DNA of 39,425 nucleotides from an uncultured Clostridia bacterium (GCA_947600065.1 CANQFZ010000016.1:1-39425); one strand, 5' to 3'; shown: positions 25,062 through 33,764, numbered from the stretch's first letter. Numbers and translations: made by a program. Notes: a model not told the origin generated them from the sequence alone.

Positions 25062-26516
25062 TTATTTTATAACTTGAAGATATTCTACTTTCATATCGCG
25101 GCAGCCCGTGACGTTGCAGCCCTTTTCTTTCGCGAACTTTATATAATCGAGAATGTCCTCGGTTATGCGCTCGCCCGGGGCTAAGATAGGTATCCCCGGA
25201 GGATAGCACATAACAAACTCGCTGCAAACTCTGCCTGCCGTTTTTTCTATGGGCATTGTTTCCTGCTCGGCGTAGAATGCCTGCTGGGGAGTTGTTACGA
25301 CTATGGGGTTTATATACTCATGGTCGAAAAGCCCGACGGGAGATCTTGAATACAGCCGCTTTATCTCGCTTAGCGCGCCCAGCAGCCGCTCTATCTCAAG
25401 CGCCCTGTCGCCGCCCGTGATTATCGCTAAAATATTTCCTATATCACCGAATTCGATTTGAATACCGTATTCATCGCGGAGAAGGTCGTAGACCTCAATT
25501 CCCGCGAGACCTATTTCCCTTGTATGAACGGAAAGCTTTGTCCTGTCAAATGCATAGAAATCCGCGCCGTTGCATAATTCCTCGCCGAAAGCATAATAAC
25601 CGCCCGTTTTGTTTATCTCGCTTCTTGCATAGTCCGCAAAGCTCTTGGTCTTTTCGTAGAACTCCGCGCCGTTTTGCGCAAGATTTCTCCGCGCAAGGTC
25701 AAGCGACACCATAAGCAGATAGCTGGCGCTTGTGGTCTGGGTGAGGTTTATTATCTGGCGGACATAGTCGGGGTCAACATTCTTCCCCATAAGCAAGACG
25801 GCGCTCTGCGTAAGGCTTCCGCCCGTTTTATGAACGGACACCGCGCACATATCCGCGCCGCAGCTCATACCGCTCGGAGGAAGGTCCTTTCCGAAATAGA
25901 AATGCGTTCCGTGAGCCTCGTCGCAAAGCGCCATAAGCCCGTGTCTGTGAGCAATATCGACGATTGCCTTTAAATTCGAGCAGATGCCGTAATAAGTAGG
26001 GTTATTTACAAGAACGGCTTTTGCGTCGGGGTTTTCCTCTATCGCCTTTTCTACGGCTTCGGGGGTCATTCCCAAAGGAATACCGAGCTGTTTATTTTCT
26101 CCCGGATCTACATAAACAGGAACAGCCCCGCAAACCACGAGCGCGTTTATCGCGCTTCTGTGGACATTTCGGGGTAGTATTATTTTTTCGCCCGCCTTGC
26201 AGACAGACATTATCATCGCCTGGACTGCGCCCGTTGCGCCGTTTACGATAAAGAACGAGTTTTCCGCGCCGAAAGCGTCCGCGCAGATCTCCTGTGCCTC
26301 TTTTATCACGGAAACGGGGTGGCAGAGGTTGTCGAGGGGCTTCATGGAGTTTACGTCGTTTTTAAGGCAGTCTACCCCTAAAAAATCGGTAAGCACCTCG
26401 TTTCCTCTCCCGCCCTTGTGTCCGGGAACATCAAACGGAACAACGCGGTTTAGGCGGTGTTCTTTCATTGCCTCATAGAGCGGAGCGCGGGTCTGGTCGA
26501 GCTTCAAATTCCACAC
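25062..26516 (-). CDS. speA: Arginine (or lysine/ornithine) decarboxylase, fold type I
   Basis: A 484-residue PLP enzyme of the Orn/Lys/Arg decarboxylase family, short biosynthetic form as in Bacillus SpeA. It starts LDQTRAPLYEAMKEH, has FDVPGHKGGRGNE near residue 28, DEAHGTHFYF near 199 and the PLP lysine Lys230 in SVHKTGGSLTQ. Arginine decarboxylase giving agmatine is the usual assignment, but substrate choice in this family cannot be read from these motifs. The start is a GTG with AAAGG upstream. It follows speD by 23 bases. No agmatinase or agmatine deiminase gene is in the window. Confidence 0.9.
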   Translation of the reverse strand: MWNLKLDQTRAPLYEAMKEHRLNRVVPFDVPGHKGGRGNEVLTDFLGVDCLKNDVNSMKPLDNLCHPVSVIKEAQEICADAFGAENSFFIVNGATGAVQAMIMSVCKAGEKIILPRNVHRSAINALVVCGAVPVYVDPGENKQLGIPLGMTPEAVEKAIEENPDAKAVLVNNPTYYGICSNLKAIVDIAHRHGLMALCDEAHGTHFYFGKDLPPSGMSCGADMCAVSVHKTGGSLTQSAVLLMGKNVDPDYVRQIINLTQTTSASYLLMVSLDLARRNLAQNGAEFYEKTKSFADYARSEINKTGGYYAFGEELCNGADFYAFDRTKLSVHTREIGLAGIEVYDLLRDEYGIQIEFGDIGNILAIITGGDRALEIERLLGALSEIKRLYSRSPVGLFDHEYINPIVVTTPQQAFYAEQETMPIEKTAGRVCSEFVMCYPPGIPILAPGERITEDILDYIKFAKEKGCNVTGCRDMKVEYLQVIK

Positions 26517-26539
26517 CGCCTTTCAGTATGAAGATATGA

Positions 26540-27349
26540 TCAATAGATATTCATTCCGCTGAATATTTCGATCATTTCGCGCCTCAGGCTGTTTGTAATT
26601 TCAAGGCGCTCCTGCGGGTGAATTTCATAAACATCTGTATTGAAAAGATAGTTCTGGAGTTCAATTTCCTTTATAAGCATTTTAGTATGGAATATGTTGG
26701 ACTGGTAGACGTTTACGTCCATAGCGTCGTATCTTGTGAGAGTTTTCGGGTCGATAAAGTCCTGAATTGAAGTAATGTTATTGTCAATGAAAAACTTCTT
26801 TCCCGAAACGTCGCGCGTAAATCCTCTTACGCGGTAATCTATTATAATTATATCCGAATCGAAAGAGCCGATAAGATAATCGAGAGTATTAAGCGGGGAG
26901 ATCTCTCCGCATGTCGCAACGTCGATATCTACTCTGAAAGTGGATATCGCCTTGTCGGGGTGATACTCGGGAAAAGTATGAACGGTTATATGGCTCTTAT
27001 CAAGGTGAGCATGGATTGTTTCGCCGTTCATATTGGAAAAAAAGCCCATTCCTTTATTGCAGGATTCGTCGATATGCGAAGGGTCGATTCTGCCCTCCGC
27101 AAAAAGGACGTTTACAGACGCGCCCTGAGGGTCATAGTCCTGTTTGGAAATATTAAGGACCGTCGCGCCGATCCTTTCCGTGACATCACACAGTATACGC
27201 GTAAGGCGTTCGGAATTATACTGTTCGTCGATATACGAGATATAATCCTTTTGTTCGCGCTCGCTTTTTGCATAGCAGATATCGTAGATATTAAAGCTCA
27301 GCGTTTTCGTAAGATTATTGAACCCATACAAAGACAGCTTTTTCTCCAC
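26540..27349 (-). CDS. speD: S-adenosylmethionine decarboxylase (SpeD)
   Basis: A 269-residue pyruvoyl enzyme of the Escherichia coli type. Self-cleavage is expected at Lys118-Ser119 within [17 protein letters not shown], making the pyruvoyl group from Ser119; a conserved Cys is at 147 ([13 protein letters not shown]). It supplies decarboxylated SAM for SpeE. The start is a GTG with GGGGGA eight bases upstream. It is the first gene of the polyamine locus and has a consensus promoter shared back-to-back with the PHP gene's promoter. Confidence 0.95.
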   Translation of the reverse strand: MEKKLSLYGFNNLTKTLSFNIYDICYAKSEREQKDYISYIDEQYNSERLTRILCDVTERIGATVLNISKQDYDPQGASVNVLFAEGRIDPSHIDESCNKGMGFFSNMNGETIHAHLDKSHITVHTFPEYHPDKAISTFRVDIDVATCGEISPLNTLDYLIGSFDSDIIIIDYRVRGFTRDVSGKKFFIDNNITSIQDFIDPKTLTRYDAMDVNVYQSNIFHTKMLIKEIELQNYLFNTDVYEIHPQERLEITNSLRREMIEIFSGMNIY

Positions 27350-27400
27350 TTCCCAATCCCCCTTTTGAAAAAATAAAATTCAACTTATACAGTTAAAGAA

Positions 27401-27429
27401 ATTATAACATATTACCTCCGAAAAATCAA
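27401..27429 (-). promoter_or_regulatory. Promoter of the polyamine locus
   Basis: On the minus strand TTGATT (27424-27429), a 17-base spacer and TATAAT (27401-27406), about 50 bases upstream of the speD GTG. The divergent promoter of the PHP gene begins 50 bases away. Confidence 0.75.
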
Positions 27430-27478
27430 CAATTTTTTAAAATATTTTTATTGTTCTCGACCATTTATAATAATTGTG

Positions 27479-27507
27479 TTGACAAAGACGTCAAAATGTA
27501 GTATAAT
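27479..27507 (+). promoter_or_regulatory. Promoter of the PHP-one-carbon gene group
   Basis: TTGACA (27479-27484), a 17-base spacer and TATAAT (27502-27507), a perfect consensus. It leaves a leader of about 130 bases, with a small AAAGTC/GACTTT hairpin at about 27588-27603. Confidence 0.85.
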
Positions 27508-27646
27508 ATAACTGTATATTTTATAAAAACTGTACTGTATAAATTCGTCAATAATTGTCGATATGACGGAAAAGTGCGTGCAAATAAAAGTCAGAGGACT
27601 TTAATTATATTCATTTCATTTTTTGTTATGGAAAAGGGAGGCTTTT

Positions 27647-28489
27647 ATGAAAGCAGATCTGCATTGCCATACTACCATTTCGGACGGTTCGCTCGGGATT
27701 TCCGATATCATAAGACAGGCGGACAGGGACGATGTGCGCTGCATAGCTATTACAGACCACGACAGTCTTGCTTCTTTATCGCGTTCCTCGATACTCGGAC
27801 AGCGGTATAATGTTACGGTCATACCCGCTGTGGAATTTTCCGCTTTCGACCATTCCAGAGGGAAAAAGGTACATATCCTCTGCTATATGCCGAAAAAGCC
27901 CGACAGGCTCGAAGGGCTGTGTCTGAGGACAAGCGAAGGAAGAATGAAGCTCGGAAAGAACCTCGCGATGAAGGTGTTAGAAAAATATCCCATTACCCTC
28001 GAAAGTATCCTGCGCTATTCTGCAGGGAGCAAGGCAATTTACAAATGCCACATAATGCACGCGCTCATGGACTACGGCTATACGACCGAGCTTTACGGAA
28101 ACGTATACGACGAGATATTTGACGCGGACGAGGGACTTTGTGCCGAGCAGGTGCAATCGGAGGCTGACTTCTACCCAGATGTGAGATTTGTGCTTACGAT
28201 GATAAAAGCCGCGGGGGGAATATCGGTCATTGCCCACCCGAAAGTATTCGACAGTCTTGACCTTATTGAAGAACTTGCGAAAGAAAAAATACTCGACGGC
28301 GCGGAGGTCTGGCATTCGAGCGCGGATGAAAAATATCGCGGCGAAATTTCGGACATCTGCGACAGATACAAGCTTATAAAAACAGGCGGCTCGGACTTCC
28401 ACGGATTTTACAACCACTATGCCATACAGATAGGCTCGCTAACTACTCCCGAAGATGAGCTGAAAAAAATAATTCCTTTGGAGGAATAA
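27647..28489 (+). CDS. PHP-domain phosphoesterase (YciV/RNase AM-like)
   Basis: A 280-residue metal-dependent hydrolase of the PHP family. It begins ADLHCHTTISDGSLG (HxH motif, about residues 6-8), with ITDHDSL near residue 38, PAVEFSAF and HILCYMP further on, VIAHPKVF near 196 and GSDFHGFYN near the C-terminus; together these form the metal site. Family members are nucleotide or RNA 5'-phosphoesterases; the substrate here is unknown. The ATG at 27647 with GGGAGG upstream is preferred to an upstream in-frame TTG/ATG. It begins the plus-strand gene group, and the next gene follows by 5 bases. Confidence 0.88.
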   Translation: MKADLHCHTTISDGSLGISDIIRQADRDDVRCIAITDHDSLASLSRSSILGQRYNVTVIPAVEFSAFDHSRGKKVHILCYMPKKPDRLEGLCLRTSEGRMKLGKNLAMKVLEKYPITLESILRYSAGSKAIYKCHIMHALMDYGYTTELYGNVYDEIFDADEGLCAEQVQSEADFYPDVRFVLTMIKAAGGISVIAHPKVFDSLDLIEELAKEKILDGAEVWHSSADEKYRGEISDICDRYKLIKTGGSDFHGFYNHYAIQIGSLTTPEDELKKIIPLEE

Positions 28490-28494
28490 TTTTT

Positions 28495-29184
28495 ATGGCA
28501 GGAAAGACAATGCCGAAAAACAAGACGGACAAGTATGCCGAGCTTAAAAAAGCATTTGAAATAAACAAGGACGATAAAAACGCTGCGGTAATGGCGGCAT
28601 ATATGAGAGATCAGTTTAAATTCTACGGCTTGGCTACACCGAAAAGGAAAGCCGTTTATAAAGAATTTCTCAAAGCCGAGAAAAGCAAAGGCGTAATTGA
28701 CTGGGATCTTCTCGACAAATGCTATGAGGACGAGCACAGAGAGTTTCAATACTTGGTTTATGATTATCTTATTGCAATGAAACAGTTTGTATCATTTGAC
28801 GATATGCCGAAAATCAAGGGCTACATAACGGATAAGTCATGGTGGGATACGATAGATTTTTTATGCAAGGTAATAGGGAATGTAGGTCTTAGAGACGACA
28901 GGATAAAAGGGCTTATGGTCGAATGGTCGGAAGATGAAAATTTTTGGGTCAGAAGGACGGCTATAGAACATCAGCTCGGCTTAAAGGACAAGACCGACAC
29001 CGAATTACTGGAAAAGATAATAACAAACTGTTTCGGCAGCAGTGAGTTTTTTATAAATAAAGCGATAGGCTGGGCGCTGAGAGAATACTCAAAAACAGAC
29101 CCCGAATGGGTTAGAGGTTTTATAGAAAAGCACAAAAAGGAAATGAACAATTTAAGTATAAGAGAAGCTAGTAAATATATCTGA
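28495..29184 (+). CDS. DNA alkylation repair protein, AlkD-like
   Basis: A 229-residue all-helical HEAT-like repeat protein of the DNA_alkylation family. The motif SWWDTIDFLC (Trp117, Asp121) and the later WVRRTAIEHQL (Arg153/Arg154) correspond to the catalytic-groove Trp/Asp/Arg set of Bacillus AlkD, which removes N3- and N7-alkylated purines. A Trp-rich segment GWALREYSK completes the pattern. GGAGG lies upstream of the ATG. It is likely co-transcribed with the PHP gene; a functional link to the metabolic genes downstream is not apparent. Confidence 0.9.
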   Translation: MAGKTMPKNKTDKYAELKKAFEINKDDKNAAVMAAYMRDQFKFYGLATPKRKAVYKEFLKAEKSKGVIDWDLLDKCYEDEHREFQYLVYDYLIAMKQFVSFDDMPKIKGYITDKSWWDTIDFLCKVIGNVGLRDDRIKGLMVEWSEDENFWVRRTAIEHQLGLKDKTDTELLEKIITNCFGSSEFFINKAIGWALREYSKTDPEWVRGFIEKHKKEMNNLSIREASKYI

Positions 29185-29231
29185 CGGATAAAGAACACTA
29201 CGGACTTAAAGCCCGATACAAGGAGATAAAA

Positions 29232-30392
29232 ATGGACATAAAAGAAAAATCACTCGAAATGCACGAAAAATGGCAGGGAAAAATAGAGGTCATCTCCCGC
29301 GCGCCGATAAAAACACGCGAGGATCTTTCGACCGCGTATACTCCGGGAGTAGCGCAGCCGTGTCTTGAGATACAGAAGGACCCAGACCTTGCCTATAAGT
29401 ACACAAGAAAAGGAAATCTTGTGGCGGTTATAACCGACGGAACGGCTGTGTTGGGACTTGGCGACATCGGCGGTCTCGCGGGAATGCCCGTTATGGAGGG
29501 GAAATGCTGTCTGTTCAAGGAGTTCGGCGGCGTTGACGCGTTCCCTCTTTGCGTAAAGAGCAAGGACGCGGACGAGATAGTAAGAACAATTGAGCTTATT
29601 TCCGACAGCTTCGGCGGTATAAACCTCGAAGATATTTCAGCGCCGAGGTGTTTTGAAATCGAAAGAAAGCTGAAAGAAAAGCTCGATATCCCCGTTTTCC
29701 ATGACGACCAGCACGGAACGGCTATAGTAGTAGGCGCGGCGCTTATAAATGCCGTAAAGTGCGCGGGAAAGAAGCTCGGTGACATAACCGTCGTTATAAA
29801 CGGCGCGGGTTCGGCGGGAATTGCCATAGGAAAGTTCCTGCTCAATCTCGGAATAGGAAACCTTATAATGGTAGACCTTTGCGGGATAATAAACCGTGAC
29901 GACAAATACGAAAACCCCGCTCATGCGGAAATTGCAAAGCTGACGAACAAGAACAACATAAAAGGCACACTTGCAGACGCTCTTAAAGGTGCTGACGCGT
30001 TTGTCGGCGTTTCAAAACCGAACCTCGTTACGCCCGAAATGGTAAAGTCAATGGCAGAGAAGCCCATTCTGTTCCCTATGGCTAACCCCAATCCCGAAAT
30101 AACCTACGACCTCGCAAAGGAAAGCGGAGCGTATATTGTCGGCACAGGGCGTTCGGATTATCCAAACCAGATAAATAACGTTCTTGTGTTCCCGGGAGTA
30201 TTTAAGGGCGCTCTTTCCGTAAGGGCAAAGGCTATCACCGAGGATATGAAGCTGGCGGCGGCAAAGGCGATCGCGGCGCTTGTAACCGACAACAAGCTCT
30301 CGCCCGAATACATTATCCCCTCGGCGCTTGATAAGAGCGTAGCGGACGCGGTAGCAAAGGCAGTTGCGGACTGCTGGACAAGTAATAATTGA
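29232..30392 (+). CDS. Malic enzyme, NAD(P)-dependent oxidoreductase
   Basis: A 386-residue short bacterial malic enzyme that oxidatively decarboxylates malate to pyruvate. Motifs: YTPGVAQPCLEI (about 36), GDIGGLAGMPVMEGK (about 77), EDISAPRCFEIE, HDDQHGTAIVV (about 157) with metal-binding Asp, and the nucleotide fold GAGSAGIAIGKFL (about 191). Length matches the Bacillus YtsJ type. Cofactor preference cannot be settled by eye. AAGGAG lies upstream. It could supply pyruvate and reducing equivalents; the link to the methionine genes is positional. Confidence 0.94.
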   Translation: MDIKEKSLEMHEKWQGKIEVISRAPIKTREDLSTAYTPGVAQPCLEIQKDPDLAYKYTRKGNLVAVITDGTAVLGLGDIGGLAGMPVMEGKCCLFKEFGGVDAFPLCVKSKDADEIVRTIELISDSFGGINLEDISAPRCFEIERKLKEKLDIPVFHDDQHGTAIVVGAALINAVKCAGKKLGDITVVINGAGSAGIAIGKFLLNLGIGNLIMVDLCGIINRDDKYENPAHAEIAKLTNKNNIKGTLADALKGADAFVGVSKPNLVTPEMVKSMAEKPILFPMANPNPEITYDLAKESGAYIVGTGRSDYPNQINNVLVFPGVFKGALSVRAKAITEDMKLAAAKAIAALVTDNKLSPEYIIPSALDKSVADAVAKAVADCWTSNN

Positions 30393-30423
30393 TAAATATA
30401 ATTAAAAAGGAGATGAAAATAAA

Positions 30424-30687
30424 ATGACTTATGAATATTCACCGAGAGGGGTTTGCTCTCAGAAAATGATCTTTGACGTTGAGGACAATATCGTAAAGAA
30501 CCTAAGAGTTTTAGGCGGCTGCAACGGTAATCTTCAGGGAATTTCGAGGCTCGTAGAGGGACTGCCCGTAGACGAAGTAATAAAAAGGCTCGAAGGGATA
30601 CACTGCGGAATGAAGTCTACCTCCTGCCCCGACCAGCTCGCGCAGGCTCTCAAAGCTATGAAGAAAGCAGAGGAAAGTGGCAAATGA
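30424..30687 (+). CDS. Small TSCPD-domain protein
   Basis: An 87-residue protein of the TSCPD family, whose domain also occurs at the end of B12-dependent ribonucleotide reductases. Conserved Cys in VCSQKM, GGCNGNLQGISRLVEG, GIHCGMKSTSCPDQLAQAL are the family marks and suggest metal binding. The function of stand-alone members is not known. AAGGAG lies upstream of the ATG. Its stop overlaps the metF start (ATGA), so it is translationally coupled to metF. Confidence 0.9.
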   Translation: MTYEYSPRGVCSQKMIFDVEDNIVKNLRVLGGCNGNLQGISRLVEGLPVDEVIKRLEGIHCGMKSTSCPDQLAQALKAMKKAEESGK

Positions 30688-31550
30688 GAATACCCGAATT
30701 ATTTAAAAGCGGAAAAACCGTGCTTTCGTTTGAGATCTTTCCACCGAAAAAGGACGGTTCTATTGACACCGTATACAAAACGCTCGACGGGCTTTCGGAT
30801 CTTCACCCCGACTTTATAAGCGTTACATACGGCGCGGGAGGAAGCCTTCCGGGAGCGTCTACCCGTGAAATTACGTCCATAATAAAAGAAAAATATCACA
30901 CGACGAGCATTGCTCACCTCACTTGCATAAACTCCACAAAAGCGGATATTGACCGTATTATTGAGGAGTTTACCGAGTCGGGAATTGAAAACGTTCTGGC
31001 GCTTAGGGGCGATCTTATTCCCGACGTTGAGCCAAAGCATGATTTTCTCCATGCGTCCGACCTTATCTCGTATATGAAAGCAAGAAGCGATATGTCGTTT
31101 TCGGGGGCTTGTTATCCCGAAGGGCATACGGAATGCGACGATTTTGACGAGGACATTGACAATTTGAAAATAAAGGTAGACGCGGGAGCGGAACACCTTA
31201 TTTCTCAGCTTTTCTTTGACAACAGCGCGTTCTACAGATTTCTCGACAAGGCAAGAGCAAAAGGCATAAACGTTCCTATCGAAGCGGGAATTATGCCTTG
31301 TGTAAATGCAAATTCAATTAAGCGCATGATAACGATGTGCGGAGCGTCGCTTCCCGAAAAGTTTACAAAGCTAATCGCGCGTTATGGCGAAAAGCCCAAA
31401 GCAATGCGCGACGCGGGAATTGCATACGCGGTGGATCAGATAATCGACCTTGCGGCGCACGGAGTTGACGGAGTTCACCTTTACACAATGAACGATCCTT
31501 TTATTGCACGCAGGATATGCGAAAGCGTTTCGAGCGTTATAAAATCATAA
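30684..31550 (+). CDS. metF: Methylenetetrahydrofolate reductase (MetF)
   Basis: A 288-residue TIM-barrel flavoprotein that reduces 5,10-methylene-THF to 5-methyl-THF, the methyl donor for methionine synthase. The N-terminal VLSFEIFPPKKDGS carries the catalytic-region Glu; SVTYGAGGS, HLTCINSTKADI, ALRGDLI and GAEHLISQLFFDN follow in the expected order. The start overlaps the TSCPD stop. In Clostridia MetF can also belong to the Wood-Ljungdahl methyl branch, but nothing else of that pathway is here. Downstream, thiG and a methionine-synthase activation protein follow closely. Confidence 0.95.
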   Translation: MRIPELFKSGKTVLSFEIFPPKKDGSIDTVYKTLDGLSDLHPDFISVTYGAGGSLPGASTREITSIIKEKYHTTSIAHLTCINSTKADIDRIIEEFTESGIENVLALRGDLIPDVEPKHDFLHASDLISYMKARSDMSFSGACYPEGHTECDDFDEDIDNLKIKVDAGAEHLISQLFFDNSAFYRFLDKARAKGINVPIEAGIMPCVNANSIKRMITMCGASLPEKFTKLIARYGEKPKAMRDAGIAYAVDQIIDLAAHGVDGVHLYTMNDPFIARRICESVSSVIKS

Positions 31551-31568
31551 ACAAAAGAAGGAATAGAA

Positions 31569-32330
31569 ATGGAAGACGTACTGAAAATAGGCAAAAAGGA
31601 GTTTCACTCGCGGTTTATACTGGGCAGCGGAAAGTTTGATCTTGACCTTATAAATGCGGCTGTACAGAATGCGGGCGCGGAGATAATAACGCTTGCATTG
31701 CGCAGAGTGAACAGTTTTACGGGGAATATTCTCGAACATATCCCGAAGGGAGTTACATTGCTTCCGAATACATCGGGAGCAAGAAATGCGGAAGAAGCCG
31801 TTAAAATAGCAAAGCTTGCGCGCGAGGCTGGCTGCGGAGAATTTATAAAGATCGAAGTCATTCACGACTCGAAATATCTTCTCCCCGACAACTACGAAAC
31901 GGCGAAGGCTTGCGAGCTGCTGGCAAAAGAGGGATTTACGCCTATGCCGTATATGTACCCCGACTTGTATGCGGCGCGCGATATGAAAAACGCAGGCGCG
32001 GCGGCTATAATGCCGCTTGCCGCTCCGATAGGTTCTAATAAGGGACTTTCCACAAAGGAATTTATCCGTATTCTTATAGAGGAAATTGATCTGCCGATAA
32101 TCGTAGACGCGGGCATTGGCAGACCGTCGCAGGCGTGCGAGGCTATGGAAATGGGCGCGGCAGCTGTTATGGCGAACACCGCTATTGCGACTGCGGGGAA
32201 TATCGTTCAGATGGCGGAGGCTTTCAAAAACGCGATAAACGCAGGGCGCGGGGCTTATCTTGCGGGACTTGGAAGAGTTCTGGACAGGGCGTCGGCTAGC
32301 TCGCCGCTTACGGGATTTATAAACGACTGA
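31569..32330 (+). CDS. thiG: Thiazole synthase (ThiG)
   Basis: A 253-residue TIM-barrel enzyme that builds thiazole phosphate for thiamine from deoxyxylulose 5-phosphate, dehydroglycine and ThiS-thiocarboxylate. [12 protein letters not shown] and [15 protein letters not shown] are typical; the Schiff-base lysine is Lys94 in [45 protein letters not shown] is the phosphate site. Length matches ThiG. No thiS, thiF, thiH or thiO and no TPP riboswitch is visible nearby. It lies 18 bases after metF and overlaps the next gene by one base, so it is embedded in a methionine/one-carbon operon. Confidence 0.93.
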   Translation: MEDVLKIGKKEFHSRFILGSGKFDLDLINAAVQNAGAEIITLALRRVNSFTGNILEHIPKGVTLLPNTSGARNAEEAVKIAKLAREAGCGEFIKIEVIHDSKYLLPDNYETAKACELLAKEGFTPMPYMYPDLYAARDMKNAGAAAIMPLAAPIGSNKGLSTKEFIRILIEEIDLPIIVDAGIGRPSQACEAMEMGAAAVMANTAIATAGNIVQMAEAFKNAINAGRGAYLAGLGRVLDRASASSPLTGFIND

Positions 32331-33004
32331 TGAATGAAATTAAGATTGACCGCGAAAACGCATACAGGTATATGGGTTTTCGCGAGCCTTTTTCGGAGAA
32401 TGTTGACGAAAAGACAGCCGAGGCAGTCGATAAAATTGAACAAGAACTGCTTAAAGCGGTAAAGCCTAAGTTTATCTGGCGGGTTTTTGATATCATAAGG
32501 GACAACGGGCTGTTTCTAAGCGGCTGTGATTTTGAGCTTTCGGGAAATGATATCAAAAAACATCTGTCGGGCTGCGATAAAGCGGCAATTGTCTGCTCGA
32601 CATTGTCTGCGGACTGCGATAAATTTATAGCGAAGATGAGCGTAAGGGGCGCGCTTGAAATGCTCGTGAGCGACGCGCTGGCGAGCGCGTATATTGAGCA
32701 GATAAGCGACGGCGCGGTAAAAGACCTCACGAAAAAAAACGAGGGCTTTTCGGCGACATGGGTTTTCGGCGCGGGTTATGGGGATTTTCCGCTCGATATC
32801 CTGCCGAAGCTGATTACGGCAGTTGACGGGGTGCGGAAAATCGGCGTTTCCACGACTGCCGCGAATACTCTTGCTCCGACAAAGTCTATTGTAGGCGTGG
32901 CGGGGCTGTCGCGCGAAAAAAAAGTCGTCACGGAAAAGTCGTGTGACAATTGCATTATGCGGGATAAATGCGAGTTTCGAAAAAACGGGGAAAGGTGCTT
33001 ATAA
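32330..33004 (+). CDS. Methionine synthase activation-domain protein (B12 reactivation)
   Basis: A 224-residue stand-alone version of the MetH C-terminal activation domain, which reactivates cob(II)alamin by reductive methylation with SAM. Recognisable parts are YRYMGFREP at the start, the GAGYGDFPLDILPKL region (about 148-163) matching the family's RxxPGYGD motif, and a Cys-rich tail CDNCIMRDKCEFRK common to clostridial members. The Arg that normally starts the SAM-binding motif appears to be Val here, so activity should be tested. The ATG overlaps the thiG stop (TGATG). The rest of MetH must be encoded elsewhere. Confidence 0.85.
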   Translation: MNEIKIDRENAYRYMGFREPFSENVDEKTAEAVDKIEQELLKAVKPKFIWRVFDIIRDNGLFLSGCDFELSGNDIKKHLSGCDKAAIVCSTLSADCDKFIAKMSVRGALEMLVSDALASAYIEQISDGAVKDLTKKNEGFSATWVFGAGYGDFPLDILPKLITAVDGVRKIGVSTTAANTLAPTKSIVGVAGLSREKKVVTEKSCDNCIMRDKCEFRKNGERCL

Positions 33005-33286
33005 GGCACTAAGACGTGCAAGGGGAAAAACCCATCTAGAGGCTAGGGGTTAGAAGTTAGAGGCTAGAAACTGTTCTGAGCGGCGGGGCGCGTTATCGTT
33101 TAAAACCACCAACCGGGCGGCGGCGCAGAAGTTTTTTGAAAAGGGTGTCCAGAGGAAAAAAATTTTTTTCAAAAAATTTTTTCCCTTTGGTCGCGGCGTA
33201 AGCCGCGAAACGGCGCTAGCTAAGCGCATCAGGTTAAATGCCTTCGGCATTGAACCTGGGATGCGGGGAAAACAAGAGTTTTCCCT

Positions 33287-33420
33287 TCTAGAGGTTAGAA
33301 TGTAAGCGCATTATCCGCCTCACGGCGGATAACGCTGTAAGAAGTAAGAAATCAAAGGTTGTTTTGGAGATAAAGTTATTTGGTTTTCAGAGAAAGAGGC
33401 AAGAGGCTAGAGTTTAAAAG
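33287..33420 (+). repeat. Purine-rich intergenic repeat, copy 2
   Basis: Plus orientation: CTAGAGGTTAGAATGTAAGC, inner hairpin 33306-33335 (CATTATCCGCC, TCAC, GGCGGATAACG), GTAAGAAGTAAGAAATC, a TTATTTGGTTTTCAG stretch and AAAGAGGCAAGAGGCTAGAG. It forms the left arm of a long imperfect palindrome with copy 3. Confidence 0.85.
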
Positions 33421-33445
33421 GAAAAGTTGTTTTCCGCTCAAAACA

Positions 33446-33575
33446 AATTCTAGCATCTAGCTTCTTCTTTTGATAACCAAAAAACTTTAAATCTCAAAAG
33501 CTCCCCTAAATTCTTACCTCTTACAGCGTTATCCGCCGTAAGGCGGATAATGCGCTTACATTCTTACTTCTAGCA
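33446..33575 (-). repeat. Purine-rich intergenic repeat, copy 3 (inverted)
   Basis: Minus orientation copy, 26 bases from copy 2. The first ~60 bases of copies 2 and 3 differ at only a few positions; the remainder is about three-quarters identical by eye. The inner hairpin is at about 33527-33556. Confidence 0.85.
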
Positions 33576-33589
33576 GGGGTTTTCCCCGC

Positions 33590-33624
33590 ATTGCCGTTTC
33601 AAAACAAAGTTTTGAAACGGCAAT
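33590..33624. repeat. 16-pair covarying hairpin (third copy)
   Basis: Stem ATTGCCGTTTCAAAAC (33590-33605), loop AAA, complementary arm 33609-33624. It is the counterpart of 18375-18409 and 39353-39387; the base changes relative to those copies are matched in the opposite arm. It is flanked by a short GGGG/CCCC hairpin as in the other copies. Confidence 0.85.
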
Positions 33625-33724
33625 CCTAAGAGATGTATTGAGCGGGAAATCACCTTGAAAATGCATTTACCATAGAGCGTGGAAGCGCGTTCCTTTCGAC
33701 TTCTTGTCAGTCTATCGTACAAAT

Positions 33725-33764
33725 AAACAGGCACACCCAAACTTTCGTTTGGGTGTGCCTGTTT
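33725..33764. terminator. Intrinsic terminator after the LRR gene
   Basis: An 18-pair perfect stem (33725-33742 with 33747-33764) with a TTTC loop. On the minus strand it is followed by ATTTGT; on the plus strand the stem itself ends in TTTT. It lies 40 bases beyond the LRR gene stop codon. Confidence 0.85.

Noticed and set aside
27508-27646. Riboswitch in the PHP gene leader
   Set aside because: The 130-base leader has only a small 6-pair hairpin and no recognisable aptamer core or terminator.
27919-28122. Plus-strand frame inside the PHP gene
   Set aside because: An alternative-frame shadow rich in Arg and Lys, without start signals.
31551-31568. TPP riboswitch in front of thiG
   Set aside because: Only 18 bases separate metF and thiG, too short for a TPP aptamer, and no such motif is seen further upstream.
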